This document shows positions 35,391 to 47,640 of a DNA stretch of 64,000 bases, one piece after another. The DNA is from Plectrocnemia conspersa. Lineage: Eukaryota; Arthropoda; Insecta; Trichoptera; Polycentropodidae. The stretch spans positions 1-64,000 of the forward strand of contig VTFK01000373.1 in the NCBI GenBank assembly GCA_009617715.1, written 5' to 3'. A program made the position numbers and the translations under genes. The notes under the pieces were generated by a model. It was not told the DNA's origin and did not search any database. It saw nothing but the letters and a program-made list of their open reading frames with translations. Positions within the stretch are counted from its first letter, which is position 1. Each line of letters opens with the position of its first letter.

Positions 35391-37050
35391 TGATTCATTA
35401 AAATCAAAAAATGTCAAAAAAATATATGACTCAATTATATGTATTTTTATAAAACTAGCTCTCTATATTTTTCTTGAAAATTAGTTTTAAATTTGGTTTC
35501 AATAAACGGCGTTATCTTAATTTTAGGTGGCAAACGGTCGATACAATAATAACAAACAACTATTCGGTTGAGTAATATTAGTTTATTTATTACACGACGC
35601 ATGTAATAAATAAACATATATTATAATTATTTCAAAATCAAATATAAAAATGTTATATTTTGTAAAAAAAATAGGATTTAAAAACAAGAAATTAAAAAAC
35701 TAATGGTGCAGATGAAATATGTGTAATATAAAATAAATTTAAACACCTAGCAAAAAAATATATATAAGAATAGTAGATTAATATTTTTTTAAATACAGTT
35801 TTTATTTTAGTCGATTAAGTGTATTTTTGCAAAAAATCCAAGTCATAAGATTCTGATTTTTCGAGAAATCTTTTCCTCGAAAATATTTTTTTTACAACTG
35901 TAACAACTTTTTATACCGCTGCATAAAAAGGGTAATTCAATGCTATATTTTTGAAAATATTCATGCTTTTTTGCAGCTTTTAACGAAGGTCGGAAGCATT
36001 TGAATTTCAAAAAATTGCTTATGATTTTCTCAACTACTCTTATTGGCTTTAATTTATGTAGATAAGAAAAAACTGTTCTGCGTGGGAATCAACAGATTTA
36101 AAAAATGTATGGAAGCTTTTTACAGATTATTTTGTATCGAAAATATATAAAGAATAGCTGATTCTACTTTCGATCATAGGTGTGTGTTCTTTTTAAAAAG
36201 TTATTTTACGAATGATATGTGATAATGTACCTTCTAATGTTTTAAATAAAATAATAAATGATTAACTATTGTTTATTGTGTTTTTTTTAAATTAAATTTC
36301 TACGAACAATATAATTTATATTAGCAAAAAAATATACGGGTTGATTTTAATCACATTCTATATATTACATATATTTCTTTATTCATTAAAATTTCTCAAG
36401 ATAATCAAAAAGTGAAATTAATAATTCGCATTTTTCTGGAAATTAAAAACTTCGAGAAATTAATAAGCCTACTTATAATGTATAATAACATTATAATTAA
36501 ACGCCATGATGGTAAATTAGCATGTTTACGATTGAAAACATTATTTATTATATTAATTGAAAAATGTAAAATTGCTAAGTAAATTGATTTGTATTACATA
36601 AAGAAATATGTTTGTTCTCATATGTGTATGGGTACGTACATACGTATAATAAATTTTGTGAGATCACGTCTCTGAAGAATTTTTTTACATTGATAATACA
36701 TATTAAAATTTCCCATACAAAGTTTTATATAAAAGAAAGAATATTCAAAAACCTTCATGAAAAGATTTTGTGAAAACCTTTTATGTCAGAATATATCGTA
36801 CGTATAAGGTGTGCGTGCGATGTTTATACACAAACACATCTTGTAATGGGGGGTGCTTTATGTGTGTATGTTCGCCTATGAGGAAATACTGAGCATATAT
36901 GTCAATAATTTAAAATATTTTTTAACAAAACCGTTTTCATATTTTACTAATTTAAATGTTATTATTTTTTACTGTACTTTATTAATTTTTTTGATTCTCA
37001 TATATTATATAATACACAAATTAACACAATTTTTAATAAATAAAATATAC
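35391..37050. other. AT-rich interval without a gene
   Basis: A hydrophobic 66-codon frame at 36,853-37,053 (FLILIYYIIH) is explained by A/T codons. Nothing else found. Confidence 0.5.
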
Positions 37051-37054
37051 TAAC

Positions 37055-37150
37055 CTGGCGACATCTATTGGTTAATTATTTTTATAACTGCTAATTAAAT
37101 TATAATCATTTAATATTGCATTTTAAGTGGTGGTAAAATAATTGCATAGA
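37055..37150 (+). repeat. SINE-related fragment, body only
   Basis: GGCGACATCTATTGGTTAAT, an AT spacer and TTTTAAGTGGTGGTAAAATA match the body of the SINE family (compare 866-997). The tRNA-like head is missing. It lies about 370 bp upstream of a fuller plus-strand copy. Confidence 0.55.
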
Positions 37151-37523
37151 TATTCGTTGCAGGCGCAAGACTTTTAAACATTGTAAATAAAGTGTATTTC
37201 ATGTATGCAATTTTAAAAAAGAGTTTCGCGTTGCCTTGTCAAGATACGAACTCTTTTTTATTTACTAATTAAGATATATAATTATATAACTCTTTAGCTC
37301 ATTTACTTTATACTTTTATTATCATTCAAATAAATTGAAAGTTTGCATGCCTAATTAAATTTATTCAAAGACTATTTAAAAAATATTTAGTTATAAAGCA
37401 ATACAAAAAATGCCCAATTTTTATTGATAGTAAATAGATACTCGTTGCTTTAATAGCTATTAAATTTTCAACTCTTGACGAGGAATATTATGCCGTGTTC
37501 AAAAATTATATATAATAAAATAA

Positions 37524-37768
37524 AGTAGTCCGTAAAAACTAGACTAATAACTCAAAAGTCGCGGGATCGAGCCACGGCAGCAGACTTGAATTTTTATGTA
37601 TAAAAAGTGGCATCTATTGACGATGAATAAAAAAACATTTAATAATTTATAATTAATTAAACAGATGTCATTAATTCCAAAACTGAAATGTTTAGTGGTT
37701 AATACCAAATTGTAGGTATTTATTATATCTGATTGAATTACTCAGTTGGTACACATTTACCATGTATA
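37524..37768 (+). mobile_element. tRNA-derived SINE
   Basis: The head GTAGTCCGTAAAAACTAGAC, ACTAATAACTC and GTCGCGGGATCGAGCCACGG matches that of the 16.7-kb copy, with a mutated B box (GGATCGAGCC). The body follows: TTGAATTTTTATGTATAAAA, GCATCTATTGACG, AT spacer, CAGATGTCATTAATTCC, TAGTGGTTAATACC, and ends TCTGATTGAATTACTCAGTT. Shared order over about 245 bp with the opposite-strand copy defines the family. Confidence 0.8.
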
Positions 37769-38199
37769 GTCAGGTTACAACAGAAGATTAAAAATAAATA
37801 AATATTATATAGTGCATATGCCTAATTTGTGTTATATAACGAATGCTTTTTATTGTCACGCATTATTGAAGTGAATTAAAACATTAATTTACATTTTAAA
37901 TTAAAATTTCACTATATACTAAAAAATTGAATAGTATTAATTAAATCATTATTATTTATTTTAAATAACATTAGTCTTAATTTGGACCCCTATGGTTTGT
38001 TATTTAGATCTGGCAGAGCCTACTAATAATAAATTTATTAGCTTTTGAATAATCAGTGCTTAAACCATTTATATGTTAAAAATGTTTATTATTTGCTAAG
38101 ACTAATATGTTTTTAAATACGTGAGAAGCAAATCACACACAAAAAATATTTCAAAGGCTTTCTCACTCCTGTTCGCCACTAATTTAATTTAAATCATCC

Positions 38200-38560
38200 T
38201 AAATATCGATTATCCGCATAGCCCTCTCGCCCGCACCACAAGCCAGCCCTGGTTTTTTCCTTCCTACCCACTATACACCTTTTTTCCGGCGCAGCGGCTT
38301 ATCTTGGCGATAAAATAACAAATTGCCCACCGCCGGTGAGAGACATGCAAGAATGGCCCCGGCTGCCATAAATTTCAGTAATCCTTGTATTAGTCCAAAT
38401 CGTGAAAACTAATTACCCGCCGACCCCCTTTCGACCCCTCCCGAGTCCAGCCCCGTCTGGCAAGAAGTGCCCCTGGAAGGACAGGGGCGGCGCCATGCTC
38501 ACAATTGACCCGGGAATTTGGAAGCAAGAAACGGTTACACGTGTCGCCCGACCTTACTAT
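38200..38560. promoter_or_regulatory. Strong GC-rich island, candidate conserved enhancer
   Basis: About 360 bp, among the richest in the window: GGCGCAGCGGCTTATCTTGG, CCCACCGCCGGTGAGAG, GGCCCCGGCTGCCATAAA, ACCCGCCGACCCCC and GGACAGGGGCGGCGCCATG. GCCATAAA is an Abd-B/Cdx-type homeodomain word and CTTATCTT a GATA-like word. No reading frame. Edges are sharp. Inferred regulatory from composition and motif content. Confidence 0.45.
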
Positions 38561-39340
38561 AAATAATCATCGGACATACATCTTATTCTTCTAATGGTCC
38601 TTCCGTATAAAATTTAAACGCTCTATTCATGGATTCTTTTAAATAGCAATGCAATTTTTAATAGTGGCCATGTTGACGCATTACCTAAAATCAACCAGGT
38701 AATGATGGTCTAAATTTTATTTAATAAATAAACAACAGGATTATTATAAATAAATTAAATAAAATAAAACAAATGGCAATATCAATTAAAATTAATTAAA
38801 ACGCATTATGTATTAATAAATTATATTTAAATACAAGGATTGACAACATGCATTACAATTTATACTTATCAAATTATTTGCTTAAATCAATAAGTTTTGC
38901 AGCATCCTCTTGATTCATTAGATTTTCAATTTATACGACACTTACATACCACTTTAACTATATTTAAGAAGTTAAACCAGGCGGAAGTCATTAAAGGTTT
39001 CGAAGAATTTGTAGGCTCCAAAAGTATAATATTATGACCGAATTAATACATCGTTGGAAAAATAAATTTTAAGTTAATGAAGCTTATTTTGCTTAAATAT
39101 ATATAAACCAAAGCCTCGTTTAACACGGTTGATGAGTTGTGGCATATTTTTGTACAAAACGGTTTAAAAAAAAAAACAACAATTAAAAATTAATTAACAT
39201 GTTTGATTTATACGCACATGCATCGCGCTACGACAAGATGAGAATTTAACAGTTACACAAGCTTGGAAAAAAAAATTCTATTTGAAATTGTATCGATATG
39301 GTCTCTGCATCCATTAAAAAAATATTTCAATTGACTTTAA
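38561..39340. other. AT-rich interval without a gene
   Basis: No gene or repeat recognised. Confidence 0.55.
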
Positions 39341-39344
39341 ATTC

Positions 39345-39790
39345 TTGCAGGAAAAATCTGTAGTCCCTGGAGAAAATGTTATACCACAAACAGAAGATAA
39401 ATACCAAAGAATAATTAACATTTGTCGTGGTATTAGTGGAAGAGGATTTCATGATATGGATATTCAAGATATCGGAGAAATATTGGAAGATCTTACGTTG
39501 AACAAAAAATAATTAGAAGAATAAATGTTAGATGAAACTACCATAGTTAATGACTCAGAAAGCAGTTGTAGTGAAGTAGATAAATGTTTCAAATTAAAAA
39601 CAATAAATGACGGTTTGGGATTGGCTGATAAATTAGAACATTTTTTAATAGAAAATGATCATATGACGAAAATAAGTTTGCAGTTCAAAAAAGGATTACA
39701 GCAGATCTTGGCCCCTTAAAAAAAAATACGTAAAGATTTATATGCTAAAATTAGACAATCGCTTATTACAGATTTTTTAAAGGTTCAATC
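39345..39790 (+). mobile_element. pogo/Tigger-type transposase C-terminal fragment
   Basis: The reading runs KSVVPGENVIPQ, FHDMDIQDIGEILEDLTLNK, a stop in place of a glutamate codon, MLDETTIVNDSESS, then FKLKTINDGLGLADKLEHF and LQFKKGLQQILAP, a stop, then KKIRKDLY. The 'DxxDIxEILE...LTxxEL' stretch and the 'Lxx(I/L)xxGLxLADxLxxxxxExDxxxxRSLxFKRxxxxxLxPYKxI' stretch fit the acidic tail of pogo/Tigger/CENP-B-like DDE transposases. The catalytic core lies upstream and is missing, so this is a 3' remnant. The frame beyond 39,867 could not be assigned. Confidence 0.65.
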
Positions 39791-41140
39791 CAAAAATACT
39801 CCAGAGTTCTCTGACGATGAAAATTTACAACTGATCTCGAAAAAGAGTCGAATTATATTTTGTCTGGTGGCTTGCGGTGGCTATATAGTTGATGTATCTA
39901 CATTATTGGGTTGTATCATATTTGAGACTACGGATTATGTTGGTGGACAATACGTCTCTTGGTCAAATTCCAGATTTTGTCTCAAAACTATTATCAAGCT
40001 CATTGACAACATTTACTACTTGGATTATAGAAGCGTGCTCCTTATTATGTATAGTTTACAGAGATTTCCAATACCTTTGAGCATAAAAGCATAAATTCTA
40101 AATTCACATTATCCATAGTTATGCAAATTAAATTTTAATTATGCGCTTCCCAAATCAAATCACTTTAAAATATGTTTATTTAATTCGTTACATACGACGA
40201 TTGTGAAGAATTTAACTACATAATGAATCGCAATTTTAGTATGGGTATATTAACATTTTCTTATACGTAAATATTTAACATTTTACGAATTAATTTATGT
40301 AAGTAACTGAATAACAAATAATAATACGTCACATTCGTAGAAGTGAAATAATGTATTCTAGAGCTAGCAAAGTAAATATGCAGAAAGTTAATTTGTCTAG
40401 TTCTCCAGATTATTTTATAAATAGATAATAAATTGAATAGTTGTATCTATTTTGGTATATAGATATTTTTTATTTATCGAGAAATAAAAAATTCTCATTT
40501 TCACTTCCCGATTCTTTTGAGAATTCTTGAAAATTTTAATATATAAAAACAGTTAAGTAATATAATATATAGTATGTGATTTTAATAATACGGAAAATAT
40601 TTTAGATATTTTAATTAATGTAAAATCTTAACTAATTTTATTTTTGTAATATTTTTTTTAAATATATAAGAATTTAAATTATAATATTCATATTATATAT
40701 AAATCATAAAATACATAAGTAGTTATATTATTATACATTATTCTTAAAATACATCTAAAGTGATTCGAATGTATTCGGCCATCTTTTTTTGGTAAAAAAA
40801 CTGTAGGAGGAACTCATATGTTTTTAAAATATGCCGATTTTCACACAACGCTTATTTATTTAGTTCATGGATAGTTAAAGCAAAAATAAGACCGTTTTGT
40901 GTAGTGTCGATTAGTTTTTGTTATTTAAATACGTCTGATTTCTATCAAAAGCTTCCAAGATCTGGCATATACATGAATACATTCCCTTTCTTATGCAGCA
41001 GTATAAAAATGTAGCTGTTGTACAACATTTAAAATTATTCATACATTTAAAAAAAAAAGGAATATTGACTATCTTATTGAACTCAGTATAAGGTTCAACT
41101 ACTTTTAATTTAACTGATATTAGGAAAAAAACAGATGATA
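39791..41140. other. Interval without a recognised gene
   Basis: Overlapping plus frames at 39,867-40,094 may be distal debris of the pogo element. The rest is AT-rich and featureless. Confidence 0.4.
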
Positions 41141-41149
41141 TTGAGTAAT

Positions 41150-41345
41150 AAGCAACTTTCCACGGCTTACAAATTCAGGCTTCGGAGTTCAAGGCATCAG
41201 ATATATGAGAACTTTCCAGCTTGAGCTGTAACCAAGAGGAGGTTGACTCAACTTCAACCCAGCGAAGATAGCAGAACCCGCCGCTTCCCTCTTCGTCCGG
41301 AGTCCATAGTAAGCCAGCTTTAGAGACGCCCTTTAACTGTCACAT
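41150..41345. other. GC-raised patch, possible non-coding exon
   Basis: Contains TTCAGGCTTCGGAGTTCAAG, GTAACCAAGAGGAGGTTGAC and AACCCGCCGCTTCCCTCTTC. On the minus strand GTAAGCC near 41,165 could be a donor. No sustained frame. A non-coding exon, a regulatory element or an old repeat are all possible. Confidence 0.25.
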
Positions 41346-44300
41346 AAAAAATATAATACAATAAAAAAATGCAAATTTACTAATGATAAGTGATGTAAAG
41401 ATGTTTTTATATTATAAATAACATTTACAGTTTCCAATAAATATATAACACGTACTATTTTTATTTGTGGTCAACAAACCACTTTGTGTAAAACGTTGTG
41501 TTATTTTAGATTTAAATTTTACAAAGTATTAGGTGTATAATCAATTATGTTTCGAAAATTTTCCGAAGCACACTGTATTTAACAATTGTTAACGACATTA
41601 TTACGCGGACAATTATAAAGGCAATAACTCATCCAGGCCCGAGTTTTAATAAATAAATTTTCAAAAGGCTCAGCTCTTTCAATGGGCGTTTCAAGCAACG
41701 AGCGATATACCTATAAATAAATAAACGAGGCCGCAGTTTGGCCACCAGCTAATGACCCTAAAGTGTCAAAGGGAATTTTAAGGATTAACTTATGACTTCC
41801 ACATTTTAACACAATTAAATGTATTTCCATTTGTTTATATTGAGATAAGCGGTAAAGTTTTAAACTCTTAGTAGATAAGTAAAAATAAAAAAAATAAAAT
41901 CGGCTACAATGTTTATCTAATAAGAGTAATATTGTTAAAAAAACAATAGACAATAATAACAATAGACTAGAGCATTTCTTAGTGATATACCATTGTGATC
42001 ATAAAAGCGGTATAACATCTAGCTGATATTTTTTTGTCTTCAAACGTCAAATGCACAACTTATTTTTGCACATCATCAATGACTTTGTATTAAACAATAC
42101 TAATTCTATTGTATTTAAATATGAAAAAAATAAAGTAGCCACAAGCGCAAACTAAGTGCATGATATAGTATTTATAACAATGCAAAATATAAATAATCGA
42201 AGAATAAACCACCTGCACAAATTGTTTTAATTTAGATGTCATTTTAACGACTGTTTCGAACATATAAAAGGGGGAATTTAAAGTCTCAAAAGATAGACAG
42301 TACACAGATTTTTTACAAAAATAAAAAAGAAGTACACAATTGCATTAATAATTGGAAATATTTCATTCGTCCCAAACCGTTTAATACCCATAAGTACCGC
42401 TATTCTTTATGTATAAAGCATAACTACTGTTTGTCTGAAAAGAATACGCGATGGATATGTTAGACTTATTGTTTTACCACCCTTTAATTACCGATTGCTC
42501 AAGTGTCAATCTGGACTGTTTTTATTTTAGGCCGTGAACACATTTAGTAAGTGTTTCTATTAGCCAGAAACATCCTTATCTGCAATTTACCAAATTTGCT
42601 TCAAACCAGCATTATAAAATATGTGATACTTAATCATAGAAAAGAAAAGTAGAACGAATAATAACACAAAACACACCAGTGGATCGTCTAGCATCATCAT
42701 CAAAACACATCACGACATATCCCAGCTGTTCCACAGCTGATAATAATACAACTTTACACTCCAGTAAAAAACTCCTTAAAATAGGGAATATTGTGCATTT
42801 CCAAAGAGCAAAAACAGAACAGAAATATATAGTTATTTAAAGGTAAAGGGTACAAATGTATAATATTAGACATTAATGATATAACCTATAAAATATAATA
42901 ATGCAGAAAAAAATACAATAATCAATAAACTCATTTTTTTTTTAAAAAGTGTAAAAACTAAATGCGTATTTGTGTATTTAAAATTAATTGTATCAGGTAA
43001 TTGCACAATAATTTTTCTGTATACTGTAATGTAATTTGACTATATCTTGTTTTATTACAATTAATTACCAGATATCTTCAAATACAAGCTTTATTGTTTA
43101 TTCTAGTATAATCGTTTGAACATTCATAATTCTAAAAGTTCAACGATTACAAAGCGGTGGTATCTGCGCTTATACAATAGATCAGACTCTTAATTAAAAT
43201 GTATTTGAAGTCGTTCATTTTATATAGTTGCTTTTAGTATATTTTATTTTATTTCATTATAATCACTAAGTGATGTATGTAGCATTTTATTATCTCGTTA
43301 TATACTTGTATATAACCTTTTATCTAAATAAAATATTAATGAGCAGTATTTTATTTATATTTATCATCAATTATTTTTATATGATACATACACATACATA
43401 TGTGGCTTATTTTATATAAAAAAATTACTTTTGCACATATATGTAATGAAATACAAGGTACTGGCTTATAACAATTTACTTGTATTCGAATAAGTAAAAT
43501 ACATTTTTTTAAATTAAGTTCAAGCTTAAGGACAATACGAAAACATTTTATAAACAAGAAGAAAAGATTAACAATAAAAAAAATAAAAATTACAATTTTT
43601 GTTGTTAAAACTATACTTAATTAAACATGATTAATCAACGAACTGTCCAAGATGTGTTTTGGCATGTTGTGTACGTATTTAAATGTAAATTATTTATAAA
43701 TTTATTTATATTTTTGCCGTAGTTACTAATACTAGATATTAGTGGGGTTTTATAATATTTATTCATATTTAATAACAATGCTTTTTTTTTTTGTTGAATT
43801 TTATATTTTTTTGTAATTTTTAAGATTCATAAAAAATAGGTTTGCATGTATTATTTTTAATGCTTTATTTTAAATCAGGTGTAATTTATAAAAGTTAGTA
43901 TTACTCGTGTTGCCCCATCCCGGGCCTAATTAACCATTTAATAAAGATAATATTTATATATCGTGGTTAGCCTTTTTAATAAAAGTAATTTTTATTATTT
44001 ATATAAAAGTACAGTATGAATGAAAATTCCCTAGGGTACTCCAGCTGGTATTTTAAGCGGTGACGATATTTCATTATTTAGTGAAACAACATAGGTATGA
44101 GCGGATAATAATAAAACTTACGATCTTTCATCAGTATAATGAAGCAACATTTAAGAAATTTGCTGGATGAAATTCGGCAGAAATTATAACAATGCCTTTC
44201 TTAAGCTGTTAAATTCAAGCTTAAATTATGATGTTGCTGTCAAAATTAAACAATGGACTATGAAAGCTTTCATTTCATTGAAAATCGATTTGTGAAACTT

Positions 44301-44555
44301 AAGTTTATATAAAGCTTTAGTCCCGCATGAGTTTAATACAATATATTGTTTATCTTGTATTTATATATATATATATATTAAAACACATATTAATGTTTTT
44401 TTAATTATCAAATTTATTTAAATGATAAAAAAATCGATTTATAATATTAGTAATTCTTGAGTGTTACAAATGCTTGCCAATTTTATCAGAATTTGTATAT
44501 TATTATCAAGAATTATACTGCACTAGACCACTAAATCAATAAATAAATCCACTTG
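41346..44555. other. AT-rich interval with small GC-raised spots
   Basis: Spots lie at 41,630-41,770 (CGAGGCCGCAGTTTGGCC), 42,690-42,745 (CAGCTGTTCCACAGCTG, a pair of CAGCTG E-boxes) and 43,910-44,060. No gene. A short TA microsatellite lies near 44,360. Minus frames at 41,711-42,305 and 43,351-43,557 are compositional. Confidence 0.45.
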
Positions 44556-44559
44556 TCTA

Positions 44560-45150
44560 AAAAGTGAAGCAAAAGGAGAGATCAAGCATCGCCAAATTGA
44601 TTCGGTTACTTCGAAAAAAAAGGAAGGGAAAAGCATAAGTGAATAACATATTTATGGATAAGACGCGGATAGTGTCCCGGAAAAGGGCCACTTGATTGCG
44701 CCCCATAGAGGGTCTCCAATAAGGCATATTTTGAATAATGGACCCTTTCAACTGGGCCTCCGTGTAATGGCCTTATCTTGTGGGGGCGCTCCGTCCCCAG
44801 CTAATAGCCCCTATAGGACCCCCAGGGCCGGCAAGTGAGTGTATCGCCGATCTTCCCGCGGAAATTTAGATTTCCACCTTTTGTCGCCCCAGCAAAAGAC
44901 CCTTATGAATGGCGTTTCAAAGCGTTAACTCTAAAGCCTTATCTCCCAGGGATATTTTTATGAAAATGTTACGGGGCGAAGAAAGAAAAAATATACCTTT
45001 ACTCTTGGTCATACGCGAATATTTTTTTTGGGTTTTCTCGTTCTCTATGACTTCATCTCGCGCTTTTACGTCCTTTTGGATTTTAAGAGGATTCAATGGC
45101 GCTCGAAATGATTGCGGTCGCCGGGCAAAAAAATCATAAAAAAATCGCAA
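44560..45150. promoter_or_regulatory. Long GC-rich island, candidate conserved enhancer
   Basis: About 590 bp. Notable words are GATTGCGCCCCATAGAGGG, GTAATGGCCTTATCTTGTGG, GGGGCGCTCCGTCCCCAGC, CCCCCAGGGCCGGCAAG and GCCTTATCTCCCAGGG; the CTTATC words are GATA-like. Frames of 76 and 77 codons sit on opposite strands over the same sequence, which argues against coding. Both edges return abruptly to AT-rich sequence. Confidence 0.45.
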
Positions 45151-45589
45151 ACATTTATATACATATGTATGTGTAAATTTAAAACCTGCTAGGGGATCTT
45201 TTTATTCAATACAATTTTACATTAAATTATATGATGGTTAATAAAATATAAGTAAAAGCTGTAAAACAATTAAATAACAGCAAAAAATGCTAGAAATAGA
45301 ATAAGTGATATTTACTATAGGCAATTATGTAAGATATCAGGAACAATGCATTTTTGCTGGAATTCTAATTAAATGGTTTCAAAGTAAAAAATCATTGTTT
45401 TAATTTTGAAATAATATTTTATATTAATTAGTAAAATGAACTATCAATTATAAAATTTTCAAACAGTGACTTATGAAACGAACGTTGTAGTGTATCATGC
45501 TTTTGTGTGATGTATTATATCAAGTTAGAAAAAAGGGACCATAATAAAAAAAAATATTCTGGTTGATTATCACAACAGGATTCTAACGC

Positions 45590-45770
45590 GTTGCTAACCT
45601 CTAGGGCTTTTCAAAGGCGGTGGTTAAATCTTTCGATTCTAAAATTCTAGTCGATAGTCTATACCGACTTTCAAAAAAAATTTGACAAAGTTTGTAATGG
45701 CCTACTTCTTCGAAAGTTAAGCAAGTCTTGTTAGCATATTTTTGAGTTACTTTACTCGTTTTTATTTATT
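45590..45770 (+). mobile_element. Jockey-like RT fragment, group A
   Basis: KAVVKSFDSKI is followed, after one frameshift, by VYTDFQKKFDKVCNGLLLRK, RT block A with the catalytic Asp. It aligns with the minus-strand copy at 17.5-17.9 kb (LKAVTKSLDSKI, VYIDFQKAF). No palm box follows. Confidence 0.8.
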
Positions 45771-46841
45771 ACGTTATAGTACAATATAAAATATATATTA
45801 CTAATGAATATTTAATTATTTTTTTTCGACAGAATAAGAAAATTAGGATAATATTTGTTTACCGATCACCTTAAAGAATATTCTGTTTGACTGTTCTATT
45901 ATTTTATGATACAAAGAAGCTGATACACATAAGATCCATGAAACGAATTAAAATATTCATAGCATCAATTTAAATTTAGGTTTTTTTTCGTTACAAATAT
46001 ATTTGTCCAAAGACCTGGGCTTTAAATAAGTATAACATTGCAAAGTTATAATTAAATTGATAAGCGCTTATTAATAAAATTAAACAGCACTGCAGATTTA
46101 TTTGCATCTGATTGAATATTCACGGCATTCTTAAATGGATTGATGATAAGGTGAACTAGAACTTTTTAATATCTTGTAGGACATTCTGCATTACGGACAT
46201 GTATTTTTATAAGTTGAAATAATAGCAAGTTTTTTTATGTAAATATTCCCTAGTATTTTAAAATCTGTAATAAGGTATATTCTTGAGATTTTATATCATA
46301 ATTAAAGCTTCTTTTTATACGCAAAAATTTTATTATGCAAATTACAAAATGTGCTGTTTTTATCTTGTAAATATAAATTCAGTAAGCATAGTTTTTCTGT
46401 GAGTTCAGTCAAGAATGATAAATTACACAATAAAAATTGGTTAAAGCCAATTTAGATAATCATCTCATTTTCGTAAAGAAAATTAATGATTTCGTTCAAC
46501 AAATTTTGAAATCATTGCAAAAACTAAATTCGGCTTTACCACCTCAAAATTGTGTGTGAAATCAAGTCTGTAGTTTTTCATTTATGTATTTCATCTGAAA
46601 AAGTCGCTGTTCAAAAAGTTTTTTTTTTAAAAATTCATTTATTAATTTTATATGCAATATTTATTACACTTATTGTATTTAGTATCTTGTTAGATAAAAA
46701 TAATTTATAAGTTGTGAAAAAATAAAGGAATTTATGGAAGGAATGGACCAAAATTTTTAAGTAAGATGTTTTAGTGGAAAAAATTGCTCCAGCTTTTGGA
46801 TGCGAATTAAAAAAGCAATGAGATGTTTAGATATCTGTTAA
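45771..46841. other. AT-rich interval without a gene
   Basis: Nothing recognised. Possible RT debris near 46,120-46,200 was too short to assign. Confidence 0.45.
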
Positions 46842-46907
46842 TTAATTTAACGATCAAATACTTTTATCTTATTAATTATTGCTTTAGCGAAAAGATCGTT
46901 AAATTAA
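46842..46907. repeat. 14-bp inverted repeat with 38-nt spacer
   Basis: TTAATTTAACGATC (46842-46855) and GATCGTTAAATTAA (46894-46907) are exact complements. GTTAAATTAACTT from the right arm also occurs at about 47,173, just before the long hairpin, so these may be parts of one foldback-type element. Confidence 0.75.
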
Positions 46908-47188
46908 CTTACACTGGTTAAACTATTGAAGATCTTCAATAACTCATGACAGACTGAGCGATTTCTTATTACATATAGACATAAATAAAGACGTTTAAAG
47001 ACAAATAAGCAAGAAAGAGAACATTAAATAAAATATGTCTTTAAAAATTATTACTAAAATAAAAATAAGAGAAAAAAAAAATTTAGAGGAGGGTAGTGTT
47101 GCGATTTATAGTGATAAATATAATGTATTAAAATATTTCGCAGCTAAACTTGAAAATGTAAAAATAAAATTTGTTAAATTAACTTTAA

Positions 47189-47266
47189 TCTTATCATATA
47201 GAACTTTTGGAAACCTTATCAATCGTGTTAAATTGATAAGGATTTCACAAGTTCTAGTATGAGAAG
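47189..47266 (+). ncRNA. Candidate pre-microRNA hairpin
   Basis: Two 35-nt arms (47189-47223 and 47232-47266) fold across an 8-nt loop CGTGTTAA. The loop-proximal ten pairs are perfect (CCTTATCAAT with ATTGATAAGG). Beyond them the stem continues through GAACTT/AAGTTC and TCATA/TATGA with two mismatches, one G-U pair and a one-base bulge. This is the size and shape of an animal pre-microRNA, with AACTTTTGGAAACCTTATC and GATAAGGATTTCACAAGTTC as possible products. I do not recognise either arm among insect microRNAs I know. The strand is arbitrary, since the opposite strand folds almost as well. A small foldback transposon is the alternative. Confidence 0.4.
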
Positions 47267-47269
47267 CTG

Positions 47270-47640
47270 TCATACTAAAGTATACTAATTTTATAAATCC
47301 TATTATATAGTATGTATACTTTACACTAAATAGCATTTATAAACTTATTTTAATTTTAAGATATTAGGATCATAAAATTGCGTTCTCAAAATCCCGAGAT
47401 TGCGATTTTGAATATTGAAATTTAAATGCGAACTAAAATGTGATTCTGTCAACTGATTTAGAACTATAAATATTACATTATAGATTTATCATTAAACAAA
47501 CTTAAGGTTAAAGTAAGAGTTGTTTTTGATATATTTGTTTGATTTGAATGTACGTTTATAAATATGAAAATGAAAAATAGAGGCAATTTTTTGCAATTAT
47601 TCAATTTTTCGTTCAAATCCTTTGCTTTTGTTGGCGGACA
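47270..47640. other. AT-rich interval without a gene
   Basis: Contains ATCCCGAGATTGCGATTTTG near 47,390, faintly like the repeat at 50.5 and 58.8 kb but in another arrangement. Otherwise featureless. Confidence 0.4.

Noticed and set aside
36853..37053. Hydrophobic 66-codon frame resembling a small membrane protein
   Set aside because: The composition is what any AT-rich open frame would give; no promoter, splice or homology support.
37205..37262. AAAAAAGAGTT...AACTCTTTTTT inverted repeat resembling a bacterial terminator
   Set aside because: The window is plainly eukaryotic and no gene ends there; A/T arms make chance likely.
40160..41140. Possible extension of the pogo element beyond 39.8 kb
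   Set aside because: No transposase motif or terminal inverted repeat could be recognised.
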